A DNA stretch of 64,000 nucleotides from Isoetes taiwanensis (lineage: Eukaryota > Streptophyta > Lycopodiopsida > Isoetales > Isoetaceae). A program made the position numbers and the translations under genes. Location of the stretch: assembly GCA_021234155.1 (NCBI GenBank), contig JAJEKV010000316.1, positions 124,001-188,000 on the forward strand, given 5' to 3'. Position 1 is the first letter of the stretch. Each line of letters opens with the position of its first letter. Below are positions 9,465 to 21,872 of the stretch, one piece after another. The notes beneath the pieces are model-generated. The model had not been told where the DNA came from, ran no database searches, and was given only the letters and a program-made list of their open reading frames with translations.

Positions 9465-12420
9465 TCATTTTTCCACTAGCATCCCCAAGGATATGAGAAC
9501 CTTATTCCTTACATCACGAGGTATTGTAACTCTCATTTGTTTTACTAGGAATAGTTTTTGGAGTCCGCAGTACAATACGGTTTCAATGTCTAGCCAAAGA
9601 TCGGGATCACTTGGATTTCTCCTCCACCTCTTTGTCCAACAATCTGAATATCTTTCTTTATCGGTGACATTACTCAAGCTGATGTCTTTGGACACCACCA
9701 TTCCACTAGCAGCACCTTATTGAAGTTAACATCACCTTCTTCTTTGCAAATATCAGAGATAGTCCATCCCAACCACCTTTGGATAGGTCTCTAGATCTGC
9801 TTTGGTTTTACTACTACAAATTGGTTGCACTCCACGTCGGTAGAAGGTTCATAAGAATCCATGCCTAGATATTTTGGCCTATCCTTCTTAGGACCAACAT
9901 AGTGTTTATCAGTTGAGGAGGAGCATATGCCTTCACAATGCTACTAATGGTACCATCATCTTCGTCGGCACCAGCTAATGTTTTCCACTTACTTTTAGGG
10001 AACCACCCTTCTTCGAGCTCTTGAGGAGGATGTGTCTACCTCATCCAACAAGTTGATCACCTTCTTCCAATAATCTATCAATGCGATTTGTGTCATCTGA
10101 ATTAGTTTGCCAATGCTTGATGTAGTCATTGATGCCATCCTTAGTCAATCCCAATTGCTTGACTTCTGCGGTTGGTTTTAGAGCTTTTGGTTGACCGGGG
10201 AGGTATCATAGGCTTGCCATTTGCATCCCTGCGCCAAATTTCTGCCCCACCTCTCCACTTCTCCTCGAAGGTCTCATTTTCCATTGCATGATTGGAATCC
10301 CTTCTCTCACCCAAAAGTGAATTGAAGAGGTCTAGAATGACCTTCCATGTCGAGAGCATAACCATCCACAAAACTCTTCCAATCGGGCACTTCTTCTATG
10401 ATAGATCCTATAGGAGATGGATTTGTACATCCATGAAATATTTCCAATAGCACAGGAAAGTTGGTAGCTGTCTGCTTTGTCTCAATACATGACTATATTT
10501 TTCCAAACAATGCATCCACATCCTCATGAGTATGTCAGGGCATTAGGAACCCCAAATTGACTCTTTCAAAAACACCCACGGTGTTAAGTAGGATAGGAAA
10601 GAAAACATCCACTGTTCTTATTTTGACCCGGCACAATTATCTAGTTGCAAGAGGAACTTTACGGGGCGGATCTCGAGGTTTAGCGAGATGTTGAAGCTCC
10701 AACATGTTCATTAGGTCCATTCCTCCTAAATCTTGCCTTGCTAAACTTTTCAATACTATTAGGGGTTCCATCCAACAATGCACTATGTAGTGCACGGCTA
10801 TTTTGTAGGATCTGTAGGTGACCATTGTAACCCTTCTCATAGTTTCTTAAACACCTCATGATACTCCCAATGTGAAAATCACGGACCATCACTCCACAAC
10901 TCTAAAGCTGAAATGGCCATAATAGGTGCGAGGCGCCCATGCAATATTGCCCGATCATTGAAATCTGCAAAGGGTATGATCTTCCACATGACTTAGGAAT
11001 GTACTTGAATTGTGGAAGACAAGTCTTGTTGGTCCATTTTATCATGTATAATACATAGATAGTTATTAGGTTCCATTGGGATAAGGTCCTCCACATCCAA
11101 TAAGTTGATCTACATGATAGTTGATGTCATATGGTCCTTCATATGTTCCCTTATCTTTGCCCTTAGACTTGGTTGCCTGGTCTTATCTAGTGTCTCCTTG
11201 ACTTGGCACATAAATTGCACTTGGCAAAGTTGTTTGAAGTTGCTATGGTCACATGCTTGAAATGCCTATTCCATAGCCTACTAAAGCTGGGCTGGGATAT
11301 AGAGGCCACTCCAAGTTCGAAGCAATGCATTTATTTCCTCTAATATGCTCTTACGGGTACAATGGGATGGCAATCTCTTTTCAACAATAACTCTACCCTG
11401 TTCATCCTTCTTACTCTTATGTGGCATGTTTTTTGCATTGAAATCCACATATCTTTCAAATATTTCCTTTGCGGCTATAGTTCTTGAGGTAGGCCTTACC
11501 GGGCCGGTGTTCCCATGCAATGCAATTTTACTACCATTTTCATGTCTCTTTTTGCGGTTATTGCCAAGAAGAGGTTGGAATTCCATGTATAGCCATCCAT
11601 GCTTTTGAACATATCCACTTTCCATTCAATGGGAATCTTTTCTTCTTTGATCTTTCATCACGAATTGCATAGCCAAATATGGTGTACATGAAATTCCTCC
11701 TGCTATCACACTTATGTTCACGATATGTAGCTCTTGCTACCACCATCTCTTCTATTGTGAACATTCTAATCTGAGGAGGCCCAACAACATTCACTTCCTC
11801 TAACTTTTGCATCGGGGCTTGAGGAGAACAATCATAATCGACTTACATCTTTTGGTGGGATAATGTTTGAAAGTTGGAAGTGGCCTCTTGCTACTTGTGT
11901 GAACATTATTGACAATGGTTCTACATCTATAGGAAGCGTGTAGTTCCCCTCGGTTGAATCTTGTCCCTAGGCCATGCAACAATAGTTGGAACCTCTAGTT
12001 GCTTCACACAAGCTAGGCATTCTTGTTTGCACGAACCCTTTTCCTTCAATTGTCATATAATTTTGAGATTGCCACACCTAACTTTGTCCTCCCTAATCTT
12101 TCATCATTCTTTGCATTGATAGGATCTGCTAGAACAATAATCCCTTCTCCCTCTTGCCTCTACATTTGCATGCATGCGGGATCTTGACCTTTTGTTTTTC
12201 CAATCGACCCTAGTATAAAGTACAATTTCCTTTCCTGTGGCATCATCCTTTTCATTTGAGGTCTTTTCCTTTCCTTTGCCATCATCTTTGTCATCTTCAT
12301 CCTTTTCATTTCTGGTCTTTTCCTTTCCTTTCCCATCATCTTTGTCATCTTCATTAGTTGGGGATTTTTCTTTGCCTTGATCACCATCATTGGGGGCCTT
12401 GGGGATTTAGCATTTTGCAT
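9465..12420 (-). pseudogene. Broken DUF7869-type transposon protein
   Basis: Reading the minus strand from 12420, an acidic/Lys-rich tract (NEDDKDDGKGKEKTRNEK, duplicated in tandem) is followed by FTIEEMVVARATYREHK and WICSKAWMAIHGIPTSSWQ (11560-11800), a linker with ALHGNTGPVRPTSRTIAAK (about 11500), then LQLDNCAGSK (about 10650) and HTHEDVDALFGKI (about 10510). The order LDNC-x-K followed by GHTH-x-D-x-D-x-F is the hallmark of the widespread DUF7869 family, an RNase H-like domain usually found in transposons. The Gly codon before HTH has become TGA, the Trp/Asn region after SK has a stop, and several frameshifts separate the blocks. NETFEEKWRGGAEIWRRDA (about 10250) is part of the C-terminal region. 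It is clearly inactive. Confidence 0.7.
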
Positions 12421-12429
12421 GCCATTGAC

Positions 12430-12870
12430 CTAAAATGAATAAAACCTATAGTAAGTTAGCATATCAAATAACATCTCCCTAACATGTTCTTAAATGAAAG
12501 TTAACCTTAATAATAACCTTAATAACCTATAATAACTTAATCTATAATAATAATAAGTTAACCTATAATATATTAACTTATAATAACCTTAAATGTTGTA
12601 ACCTTAAAAACAACTTTAAGGCTTTAGGTTAGCACTTTTAAGGTTAGAAGTTTTAAGGTTAAAACTTCTAACCTTCAATAAATATAACCTTAGCCTAAAA
12701 CTTCTAAAACTTAAAACTTCTAAATTCAAATTCATAAATTTTTAAACTTATAACTTTATTTATGAACTTAAAAATATTAACCTTAACTAATAACCTTAAC
12801 TTATAAACCTTAAAACTATTAACCTTAAATCTTATAACTTATATAACCCTTGCAATAAATGTTGGCCGGT
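12430..12870. repeat. Degenerate AT-rich repeat of AACCTTAA / TTAAGGTT words
   Basis: The words ACCTTAA, AACTTATAA and AAACTTCTA recur irregularly on the plus strand over about 440 bp, with one inverted stretch near 12620-12680 (TTTTAAGGTTAGAAG opposite ACTTCTAACCTT). No gene is seen. It lies directly upstream of the DUF7869 pseudogene and could be its element's 5' region. Confidence 0.6.
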
Positions 12871-12929
12871 TATTATGGCTTGTGATCTGAAATTTTAAAA
12901 GCGGTTATTATTTCGGTTTACAATCCCTT

Positions 12930-13560
12930 TCCAACTTTTCCGGCTTTTACGTCTCTCTTTCGAACCCGACCTGCAGTGCGCTTTCGATCTATCTGCTTTC
13001 GCTTCGAGCTGCTTTAAGCTTCAATCTACGTGGCTTTTCGCTTTCGGCTTTTACGCTTTTCGCTTTTCGCTTTCGGCTTTTCTGCTTCCACAATCTCGTG
13101 GTTTTTCTCGGCTTCAATCTACGTGCTTTTTTCTCGGCTTCAATCTACGTGGTTTTTACGTGGTTCAATCTCGTGGCTTCTATCGCATCAATCTCGACTC
13201 AATCTCGGCTTCTATATGCTTTAAACTCAAATTTTCGAGCTTTTTCGGCTTCTACAATCATCGCTTTAGGGTTTTCGGCTCAAAAGGTGTTTTCGGCTCC
13301 AAGGTTTGTAGGATATATTACAAGAATGTTCTGCAAGAATGTCTACGGTTTTTGGCTTTTCGGCTCTGATACAATCTCTCGACTTTGAATAACTTTGGTT
13401 TTTGTGTTAAAGCTTCTTCGGCTTCTAAATTTGCTATTGCTTTTCGGCTTCTTAAGGCTCAAATCAACTTTGGTTTTGATCTTTTGGTTTTATTTCGAAG
13501 TCAAAGGCTCAATTCTCAGTCTGAGAACACAAATAGGTTAGTATCTCTCATTCTTTTAGT
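12930..13560. repeat. Degenerate repeat rich in TTTCGGCTT and CAATCT-CGTG
   Basis: Words such as CTTTTCGCTTTCGGCTTTT and GGCTTCAATCTACGTG recur many times with spacing of 15-35 bp. Open frames here (13030-13388) are low-complexity Phe/Ser/Arg strings and are not convincing proteins. Confidence 0.65.
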
Positions 13561-14040
13561 TATTTTCTGAAAGCATGTTATTTACTTTTACATGCATCGG
13601 TATATATTACCCCGAGTTAATTTAATCGAGTTAATGGAGTTACATTTACATGAATCGAGAATATCTGCTCTATGATCTTGTTACGTGATCTTGCCTATAT
13701 GATCTGCTCTTATTCTATTTCACTAGCTATTCCTCTATACATTTCTAATTAATGATCTAAAATAATGAAGTTATTCTATTTCACGAGCTCTTCCTCTATC
13801 TGTTCTAATTAATGATGCGAAATAATGAAGTAAATAATGATCATAGATCATATACGCTCTATGATCTTGCTCTATGATCTATGATATCATAGATCATAGA
13901 TCTTCACTAACTCTTCCTCTATCTGCTCTAAATAATGAACTAAAACAATGAACTAAACAATGAACTACTATCGGCTTTATATTTTGAATTACGCATTACG
14001 CATTACGCATTATGCATTTTGTTAGAATAATATGTTGGAA
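13561..14040. repeat. Degenerate repeats of TCTATGATCT and AATAATGAA words
   Basis: CTCTATGATCTTG, TTCCTCTATCTG and AAATAATGAACTAAA recur, with a local palindrome around 13870-13900 (ATCTATGATATCATAGAT). At 13990-14020 there are four near-copies of ACGCATT. No gene is seen. Confidence 0.6.
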
Positions 14041-15682
14041 TGGGAGAAATGGCGGCTTGGCGCATTTCTATTTTGGGTTCGTTTTCCACTAGGTTAATCA
14101 AATCGCGCCCGGTAGCGTTTTAGTTGGCATTTCAATTTCATACGGCTCTATACAAATCGCGCCCGGTGGCGTGTGAAATAGATCGTGCTAATTACTTTCT
14201 CTCGTTCTAGTGCCATGGATTTTCCTTATGCATGGACCTTTGGCTGGTTCAAATACTGCTTGGCTGGTTCTAGTTCACTGGGCGACCATCAACTCACGGA
14301 CCCTGTACAAGATATTACTTGAGTGTCTTTGTTCAAAGCGTTCAAAGAGAGTTGGAGAATCCATTAGGCGGCAATGTATCGGGGGCCATGGGTACACTTC
14401 CATCGCATCTATGGACATATCGGACTCCTCATGCTCTTAGTAAGGCTCATGCCAACAAATAAGTACAAGGATTTGATTTATAGTATCGGGGATCGATACA
14501 ACACTCTGGTTTGGAGACTTCGACATCCTCGGGGAAAGATGAGGATCTGTCATATCGAGGGTGGTTGGTGGGACTTCTTCTTGGGATTGGGCGGATGAAG
14601 TGGGGCTGTCGACATATTGTAGAGATAGAAAGAATTGGCGCTGGCGCATTTTTTGAGAAGAAGAAATGTACATAACTTTTTTTGGAATATGAATACAAAC
14701 TTCGGCGCTGGCGCAATTTGCACTATACTTTTACGTCATTAGTTTATTTTTTTTTTTATATGCAATGTCGAAAACATTGAATCTGTGATGCCCTCCGGCC
14801 GGTATGACCAACCCCAAGAAACTACATATTTTCATTAATGTGTAGTTTCATGGGGTTGATAAAACTGGCTAAAGACCATCCGCGAGAATTCAAAAGTTCA
14901 CAACATCATGAGATGATATGATATATTCTTTTTTTTTTTGAATATCAAATATACATACCTTTTTGAGGGCGTTCTTTTGGCCATGCTACAAATGTGCCCA
15001 CACTTTCCTGCTTAGTATGCATGCCAGGGATGTCTTCTTGGAAGAGCCTCATCTTCATAATTGCGGTTTATAATGGAAATCTTCTGGCTTGTTTCCAAGA
15101 GGAACACCATGACACATTGAATTTGGATTCGGATCTTGATTTTACATAAGCCTACTCGGGCTTCAAGTTTCTTTGTTAAAGATAGCATTCTTCTCGAATA
15201 GCGATAAAGAACCCGAATTCATTGGAAAAAATAGAGGGCGAAAAATAGAGAACAAGAGAATGCATTGGAATGGAATCACACTCACCATAGTTCAGCGGAC
15301 ATCGAATGGGATTGAAGGCGGCTCGATCGAATGGGATTGTAGGCGCTCGATAGAAGATTGTTCTTGGGCGCTCGAAAGTAGGAATGATCTTGGGGCTCGA
15401 TAGTAGGAATGATCTTGGGGCTCGATAGTAGGTGGCGATTAGGTGGTAGTAGATTGCCACATATCGTTTCTTGAAATTAATAATTAATGGTTCTTGAAAT
15501 TGCACTAAAAAGAAAAACACAATTTTAAATTTGTAAATGGCGGAATGAGGCGGTTAATTAAAGCGGTATAAATTTAAAAGGGCCGAATTTGAATTCTGGT
15601 TTTAAATCGGCGGCCAAGATTATGAGCATACATATAAGTTTAAACCAAAATCGAGTCTCATACTATCCGCACTTGCAGTTCA
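14041..15682. other. 5' flank of the FCP1-like pseudogene, with palindromic motifs
   Basis: The stretch holds scattered inverted-repeat motifs (AATCGCGCCCGGTAGCGTT near 14103, GGCGCTGGCGCA near 14638 and 14705). Coding-like but broken frames occur, for example 14374-14598, which ends in a Gly/Trp-rich run. No protein family was recognised. GC content is above the neighbouring DNA. Confidence 0.35.
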
Positions 15683-15806
15683 ATGGCGTCTAGAGGATCT
15701 GGCGGCCCGGTAGTATTTGGTAGAGGTGGGCGGCAGTCAAAGCACAAATGCAAAGCACGGAGGCTGCTTGAACACGTAGAAAGCACAAATCAACAAAGCG
15801 CCTCGG
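15683..15806 (+). CDS. Candidate first exon, Arg/Gly/Lys-rich N-terminus
   Basis: ATG at 15683 opens MASRGSGGPVVFGRGGR and runs to a donor-like CGG|GTAATTG at 15806/15807. The peptide is basic and probably nuclear or nucleic-acid binding by composition alone. It could be exon 1 of the decayed multi-exon gene that ends in the FCP1-like domain near 20.6 kb, but this link is inferred only from strand and order. Confidence 0.35.
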
Positions 15807-16269
15807 GTAATTGATCTGTTTTTGTTACGTAATTGATCTCGTGTCCCTTTTTTTGTTAGGGTTTTTAGGATGTTTTTAGTAAAGTTATTATCAATAAGAA
15901 GCATGTGTCCTCTAATGTTTGAGTTCATATGTCCCAAAATGTATGGAAACAAATGCTTAATGTGTACTTTAATTACGTATGTCTTTGCTTGAAGCTTGTA
16001 TACTTAATTTGAGCGATTATTGGTAGCTAGTTGTGTTTTTATAGTTAGTTGTGTCCTCGATGAAGATTCAACTCTTTAAGTTGCATTTTATAGTTAGTTG
16101 TGTCTGAGCATTTTGATTCGGACAAAAGCGCCCTGGCCTTGATTTAATTAGGCATTACATTAGTTTCTTTATCTTCGAGGTCACTTCTAAAAGCAGCGGC
16201 AAAGCGTATTTGTTACATTTTATTTGGGACAAAAGCGGCGCTGGCTCGACCCCAATAAACTAAATGAAC

Positions 16270-19200
16270 TTCTTTGTGTATTCATTTTCAAATCGTCGCA
16301 AAAAGCGTTTTGTTACATATGTGTCGGCGGCATTTATTTGAGCATAAAAGATTAACCCATGTCTTTGTATTTTCACGGGATCACAAAAAGACAATCAAAA
16401 AGAGGAGGACCAAGCAAGGCGAGACCTCTGATCGAGAAAAGGCAAAGGGCGAGAAGAAGATATTCTTTATTCTGGACTGCGGCATGTATTGGCGTTAGAA
16501 GATACATACGGAATAATAAAAAGGCTCGAGGTAGAACCTCCATGTCGGAAGAAGATCTTATAGAAATTGAGAATGGTATGTGGAGATATTCAAAAGCGGT
16601 GGGAAAGCGGACCTCATATTCATGTCAAGGTTAAGAGGCGATCAAATGAAGAAGCGGGGAATTCTTATTACATGTGAAGCACAGGGCGATTCTTTACGTT
16701 ACGTGCTAGTTGAAAATGGGCCAAAAACATAAGAAAAGCCTAAAGAAGATCAATCGATGCGGTCGCGAGCTCTTTTAAAAGGCGCTTTAAGATCGGGCGA
16801 CATGGCCGATAACCTCTTCAAATTTGGCTGGGGACGGTGGCGAGCCATTGACTCCTATAAGAATATGCGAGGGGCTTACGGTGTTCGGCGAGCCATTAGC
16901 CGCGAGGCCCTCGAGGCGGTGTCTACTACTGGCGGTGAAGGACAAGGAAGAAGCTAGCTCTAGAGGCGGGGAAAACTCTGAAGTGGCGGCCAGGCCTTAC
17001 AAGTGGCGATGACAAGGCGGCGGTTGGAGGCAATGAGCAAAGCGAAGAAATATGCGACAAGTATCCTTTGGGCCTCGGCTTCACACATCGATCCAGCGTG
17101 GGCCGGGCTTTTCAGGTCCACTAAAGCTATTTATATCAGCGAGAAGGTATGACAAGCGGCACTCCTTGGAGATATTGAGCGGCATGATCGAAAATCGAGG
17201 CGGTGCCAATGCTGCGAGATGTAGTGCCTTACGATACGAGAACAAAAAGGTAATCATCACGGAGCAATTTGGAGGACTTCGCCGAGAACCGGACATACAT
17301 TTTATGATAATAGATGGCGGCATTCAATAGAGGCCGGAAGATTCTCATCAAGAAGCCGCGACATCTTGGGAATCGGTTGTTCTATAAAAAATTTGTGATA
17401 CATCGAAGCTGCGGTTCTGGCGGGTCAACAACACACTGCCGAACTAGCGAAATAAAGCGCCTCCTAAATGACATGGGAAAAACTTTCCTATACAAAAGGT
17501 AATTCTCTTCCCACATTTTTATTTTTAGTATTACCAAATCGCGCCCGGTAGCGATTTCATAATAAAGGCAATGGGTTCTGGGATGGTAGGCGTTTCCGTC
17601 AAATAAGCAAATCGGCGCTGGCGATTTTATATTAAATACAAGTTGAGCCCCGCGCGCAATTTGTATTCTAATATAAAATCAGCGCCCGGCCCTATTTCTA
17701 TCGACTAGAACCATCTACTATTTCAAAAACCCTTTGCTATTTAGCGAAGGCAAATCGGCGCTGGGCGATTTGCCTTCTATATAAAATCGCGGCGTGGCGC
17801 GATTATAAACTAGAAGGATTGTTTGAATTCACGATTATAAAGCTAGCGAAGTTATTCCTTGCAGTCCCTATGTAGAGCAACCCGGCATGCTCCGGAACGA
17901 TGGATTGAATATGGGAAGCCAATGCCTACGAGGCGGGGCCGGTCCATGGCGAATTCAAGTTCTTTGGAAAGGACACTTAGTCGGACTATAGTCTGGGACA
18001 AGAACAAGAGCACCGGATCAAAAAAAAAAAAAGGAGATGAAAAGGGTGATCTTTGTAGAAGAACCAAGCGTGCCCAAGGATGCACGCAAGATAGTTTTTG
18101 CTTGGATCCGTATGGGAGAAATGGAATAATGCAGGGCGCCCTCGTGGAGAAAAGTTGCGATTCACAAGGAAGATTTCCTCTGTTGACACATCAATTTTTG
18201 ATATCCATTACAAGAGAGAGATGAGGAAAGCCCAGGGGTTAGAAGATCAAGAACTCATCTCGGTCTTGGATAGGTTAATCGAAAGGAAATCCTTTACAAG
18301 AAAACCTCGGCAACAAAGGCTATGGAATCCTTTGAAGATGCATGCGACGAGCTGAAGAATATTAGAGTGCTCAAGAAGGCGGTTGGTGAGGAATTGCAAA
18401 GGCTTACATCGGAGTGGTCGTTGTCGGAGTTAGGACTAATGCAAAAGTATAGCGTCTCCAACGGCGACCTAAAAAAAGTATGTATTTTGGTCCAAGGACT
18501 TTGTCAAGCGGCGAAGTTGAAGAAGCGTTGCAAAGATCGATTGGAATTCACACAAAAGTTGCATCCGACTTGAAGCGAAAAGTCGGCGTTGGTGAAGCGA
18601 GACCAGGAGGCGGAATCCACATTTTTTATCAAGTGTCCCTTTGGTTTCAAGTGTGCCTTGCGAGGAAGTGGGTGAAGGTCCTCATGATATCACACTCTTA
18701 GGTGCTTGATAGTCGGCGCCCGGATGGTCGCTTGAAGACTATATCGTTCTTCAACATATCGCGGTGGTTGCCGGCGAAATGCATTACACAATCGTCACTA
18801 TATGTCCCTCAGGCATGTCCTATGCATATGCTCTAAGTCTTTGCAAATGACTTAGAATGCGTGAAAGTCATCTGACGAGGCGATCCTCATAGATGAAACC
18901 AAGGGCGGTGACTTGACCCACGACAAGTAAACTTTCTCATGTGCTTATTATTATGATAGCCATTATGGATGATAAGGAATATGAAAGGCTTAAAGGGAAA
19001 AGCGGATGGAAGAAACTAGCATGGCGGTGCTGCTATCGGTTAGATGAGCGCATCTGCGAAAGCGTCTTCTATCACGGAGCAAGAAGACAAGGGGAAGAAA
19101 TTTGTCAAGGTCGTGGAAGAGTTAGAGGAGGAAGAGGAGGATGAGGAAGAAAAGCGAGGGCGACCCGGTTCTTGTGGGCCACATTAAGTATGAGCTCTAA

Positions 19201-19860
19201 CTTCACATAAGGGAAGCTAAACAAACGGGTTCTCTATGGATCTTTTCGGTATCTCATTGAAGCATTTTGTCCATTGGGAACAACTTCTTTGGGAACTTCA
19301 CGTTGGAGGTTACATCGGTAGAAAGCTTTGAAGTTAGCAAGGAAATGCAGGCGGCGTCGTCTCAGATGATCGAGCGAGAAATTTTTGGACCTCTTCTTTG
19401 AGAAAGTACTAGAGGAAGCCCCTAGGGGACCAATCGGCGGTGCAAAAACAAAGCTTCTAGCTCGAAGGCGAAATACCTTGATTTGCTTAAGGAGCGGGAG
19501 AGTCGAGGCGGGCATTGCGTGGCACCAACTTCATGGATGACATGGACGGCGGCCGGATCACCAAGTACCTATCGACATGCACTGTGAACATTCTTGGCCA
19601 CGAAAATATAGACCCGGTATGACAATGCCAAGGATGATGATAATAACAATCTTGATGATGAAGCGGACTCAAATCGATAACACTAGCGGGTTAAGCGTAA
19701 AAGTAATGAACTATCAAGCGTAGTTCACACTATCTGAGATCTCAAGCCCGATGTGGTTGGTGCTTCTAGCGGACCGGAGGCAATTGAGAATAAAGATGCA
19801 AGGGATGAAAGAGAACACGGGGAATGATGAAGGCGAAAGGTATCGTGACAATATTCCTTT
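16270..19860 (+). pseudogene. Decayed multi-exon coding region, unrecognised, upstream of the FCP1-like domain
   Basis: Plus-strand coding-like blocks include SMSEEDLIEIENGMWRYSK (about 16541), KKVIITEQFGGLRREPDIH (about 17240), GRKILIKKPRHLGNRLFYK (about 17330) ending at a donor CAAAAG|GTAATTC at 17501, REMRKAQGLEDQELISVLD (about 18215), ACDELKNIRVLKKAVGEEL (about 18340), and VGASSGPEAIENKDAR (about 19760) ending at AAAG|GTATCG near 19850. Blocks change frame and contain stops. The gaps between them are AT-rich with palindromes, as expected of introns. No family is recognised for this part. Confidence 0.4.
17536..17804. repeat. Cluster of dyad motifs in an intron-like gap
   Basis: At least four inverted repeats fall within 270 bp: AAATCGC...GCGATTT at 17536-17557, AAATCGGCGCTGGCGATTT at 17609-17627, CAAATCG...CGATTTG at 17751-17772, and AATCGCG...CGCGATT at 17785-17804. 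Arms are conserved while the GC-rich centre varies. The same motif recurs at 19899-19920 and 21191-21215. Confidence 0.85.
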
Positions 19861-19898
19861 TTTGATATCCATGCATTTTTCAAACTAGAAGCTTATAG

Positions 19899-19920
19899 AA
19901 ATCGGCGCTGGTGGCGATTT
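19899..19920. repeat. Dyad motif, AAATCG / CGATTT arms
   Basis: AAATCG and CGATTT flank the GC-rich centre GCGCTGGTGG. The motif lies between the last unrecognised coding block and the FCP1-like domain, an intron-like position. A half-conserved copy follows at about 19972. Confidence 0.75.
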
Positions 19921-20028
19921 GGAATTTCCTAGAGCATACTTTTGAATTATGTTGACATGCATCATTCATGAAATCGCGCTGGGCGTTTTATTTTCCATTT
20001 CTTTCATCTCATACGTTATTGTTCTCCT

Positions 20029-20632
20029 TACGAAATGATTTGGCTTCCCCAAAAGTCTTGGTCTTTGATTTGAATGGTGTGCTATGTAGAGCGTTACCTA
20101 AAACAACGTTTGAAAAGTCATGGTATCGCGCAACAACCATTTGAGACGCATTACCAAATATGTTTACCAGCGCCCTTATCACGAAGGAGATGTTGGACCG
20201 GGCCTTGATGCGTTTTTCGTTGTGCAATTTGGTCATCCATGGAGCATAGAAATATCTGAGGATGTTTTGAAAGTAGTGCACGAGCTAAATAGAAATTGGG
20301 CGTCCATCACGGGATCAAAGCAAATGTGCTTCATTCACAAACCCTAAAGAACCAAGCGGGTAAAAAGATATTTGTGAAATGCTTGCGCAACATGATGGAT
20401 GCCCTAGGTGTTGAGGATAAGGAAGGCATAATCATTGTGGATGATGGCGGCTCTAAAGTGTTGCTTCAATCGATCCGCGGTCATTGAATCCGCCATCCTA
20501 TCATCCTCAAGATTTTGACAATGATGACTTCTGCCCGGCTTTGTTAGTGTCACGCAAGAAATAGCTTCGGGAAAAGCGGTCGAAAGATACACACACTATA
20601 CCCACACCTTGATCGGACGGGGAAATTGTGGG
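20029..20632 (+). pseudogene. FCP1/NIF-type phosphatase-like domain, frameshifted
   Basis: KVLVFDLNGVLCRAL at about 20056 is a HAD motif I of the plant FCP1-homology type (DLNG-x-L). After a stop and frame change, GPGLDAFFVVQFG and EDVLKVVHELNRNW follow (20190-20300). KKIFVKCLRNMMDALGVED and EGIIIVDD (20360-20450) fit the late domain, where IIIDDSP is usual; here the SP after DD is replaced by GG. A second frameshift near 20485 leads into LNPPSYHPQDFDNDDF, typical of the domain end. The family removes phosphate from RNA polymerase II or related targets. At least two frameshifts and a stop make this copy inactive. The catalytic second Asp of DxD is Asn, as in many plant homologues. Confidence 0.7.
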
Positions 20633-21190
20633 GAACTTGAGAAAATCGTCCTAGAAAGGGAACTTTTTGATATATATGTATCTGGGAAATACACTTTCAA
20701 AAAGTTTTGAATATGAAATATACTTTATCGAAAGGTTTTGAATATATATTGTGTTCTTTTATCGGCATTATTGGTTACGTATGCGTATTATTTTTTTTAT
20801 ATTATTAATGCGGTTTGTTATACTTGCAATAATTTGTAGGTATATCTTGTCAATAATTTTGGTGTGTATAAATAGGTATGCATGAAATAGCCCCAGAATC
20901 GGCCCGGTCTCGCCTTCTCCTTGTTATTATGGCACATTCTATTACGCAAGATGAACCATGCGGACCTCTGCGAGGTCTTGAAACTAGAAATAGAACCGGG
21001 ACTGGCTTGATGTCGTTGCTATGAATCTGTCGCTTCTATCTGATCCCTTTGATGTTGTAATCCATCTTATATGGAATCGAGCATGGTTTGTTCATGATCG
21101 GCGGGATCTCGGGACCGCTGCGGCGCTGAGGGCGATGAATCGATTAGTTTTTGTAGTTTATGTTCTATTGTAATCGTTATTTATGCCAAG

Positions 21191-21215
21191 CAAATCGGCG
21201 CCGCTTGGCGATTTG
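21191..21215. repeat. Dyad motif, CAAATCG / CGATTTG arms
   Basis: This is a further copy of the dyad family seen at 17536-17804, about 560 bp downstream of the FCP1-like domain. It marks the probable right limit of that element or gene. Confidence 0.75.
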
Positions 21216-21576
21216 AAACCTGAAAAAATCTCTGTTTTGTAGCAACTTGCTTGTTGTTATTTACTCGTAAAGCTTTACAATTTCATTGTTTAGATTTCGT
21301 TGTCGTCCGTGAATGTGCGAATTAATAGGCAATTTCCTGCTTTTTCAACTGCCTACATTCTGTCATAATATGGGTCATTTGCATCGAATATTTGAATGCC
21401 TTTGCATTTTCACATAAAATGCATATTCCCAGCCCGAAAATGAACACAGTGCAAAAGTGTGGTTAATTCAATATAATAGTCAATAAAATGCTTATACGGC
21501 GCGATTTTGGAATAGACATAATCCCAAATTAATTGAATGATGGTTATCTGATCTAATGCTACTTGCCAGGGCTTCA

Positions 21577-21839
21577 ATATAAGTCCATCAAATTGAAGTA
21601 CAATGATAGCTTGTTTCAAGCTTAATCATTTAATATATTAGCACATTCTGTAGATCATAACCTTTGGTGTATTTGTGTTCTTTCTTGTAGAAACAATTAA
21701 AGACTCGTTTATCTATGTGAGCTAACGGTTCTGTCTGCAGCTTGCTACATGTCCTCTTTTGCTGCTCTTCAACTTGTTCTTCAACTAGCAACAATAATGT
21801 GTACGGCTAATATTGTACTTCAATTTGATGGACTTGTAT
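21577..21839. repeat. Inverted repeat, about 28-bp arms
   Basis: ATATAAGTCCATCAAATTGA (21577 onward, 28 bp in all) is complementary to 21812-21839 with about one mismatch. The arms enclose about 207 bp of AT-rich DNA without a gene. Confidence 0.75.
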
Positions 21840-21872
21840 TGTTGTCTTGTATTTTATTGTTTTGTTGTCTTT

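Noticed and set aside
12160-12420. 86-codon Met/Lys-rich frame (minus)
   Set aside because: A neighbouring frame over the same bases gives a more natural acidic/Lys-rich tract that connects to the DUF7869 protein.
13990-14022. ACGCATT repeats as interstitial telomere
   Set aside because: Plant telomere repeats are TTTAGGG or TTAGGG; four ACGCATT copies are a short simple repeat.
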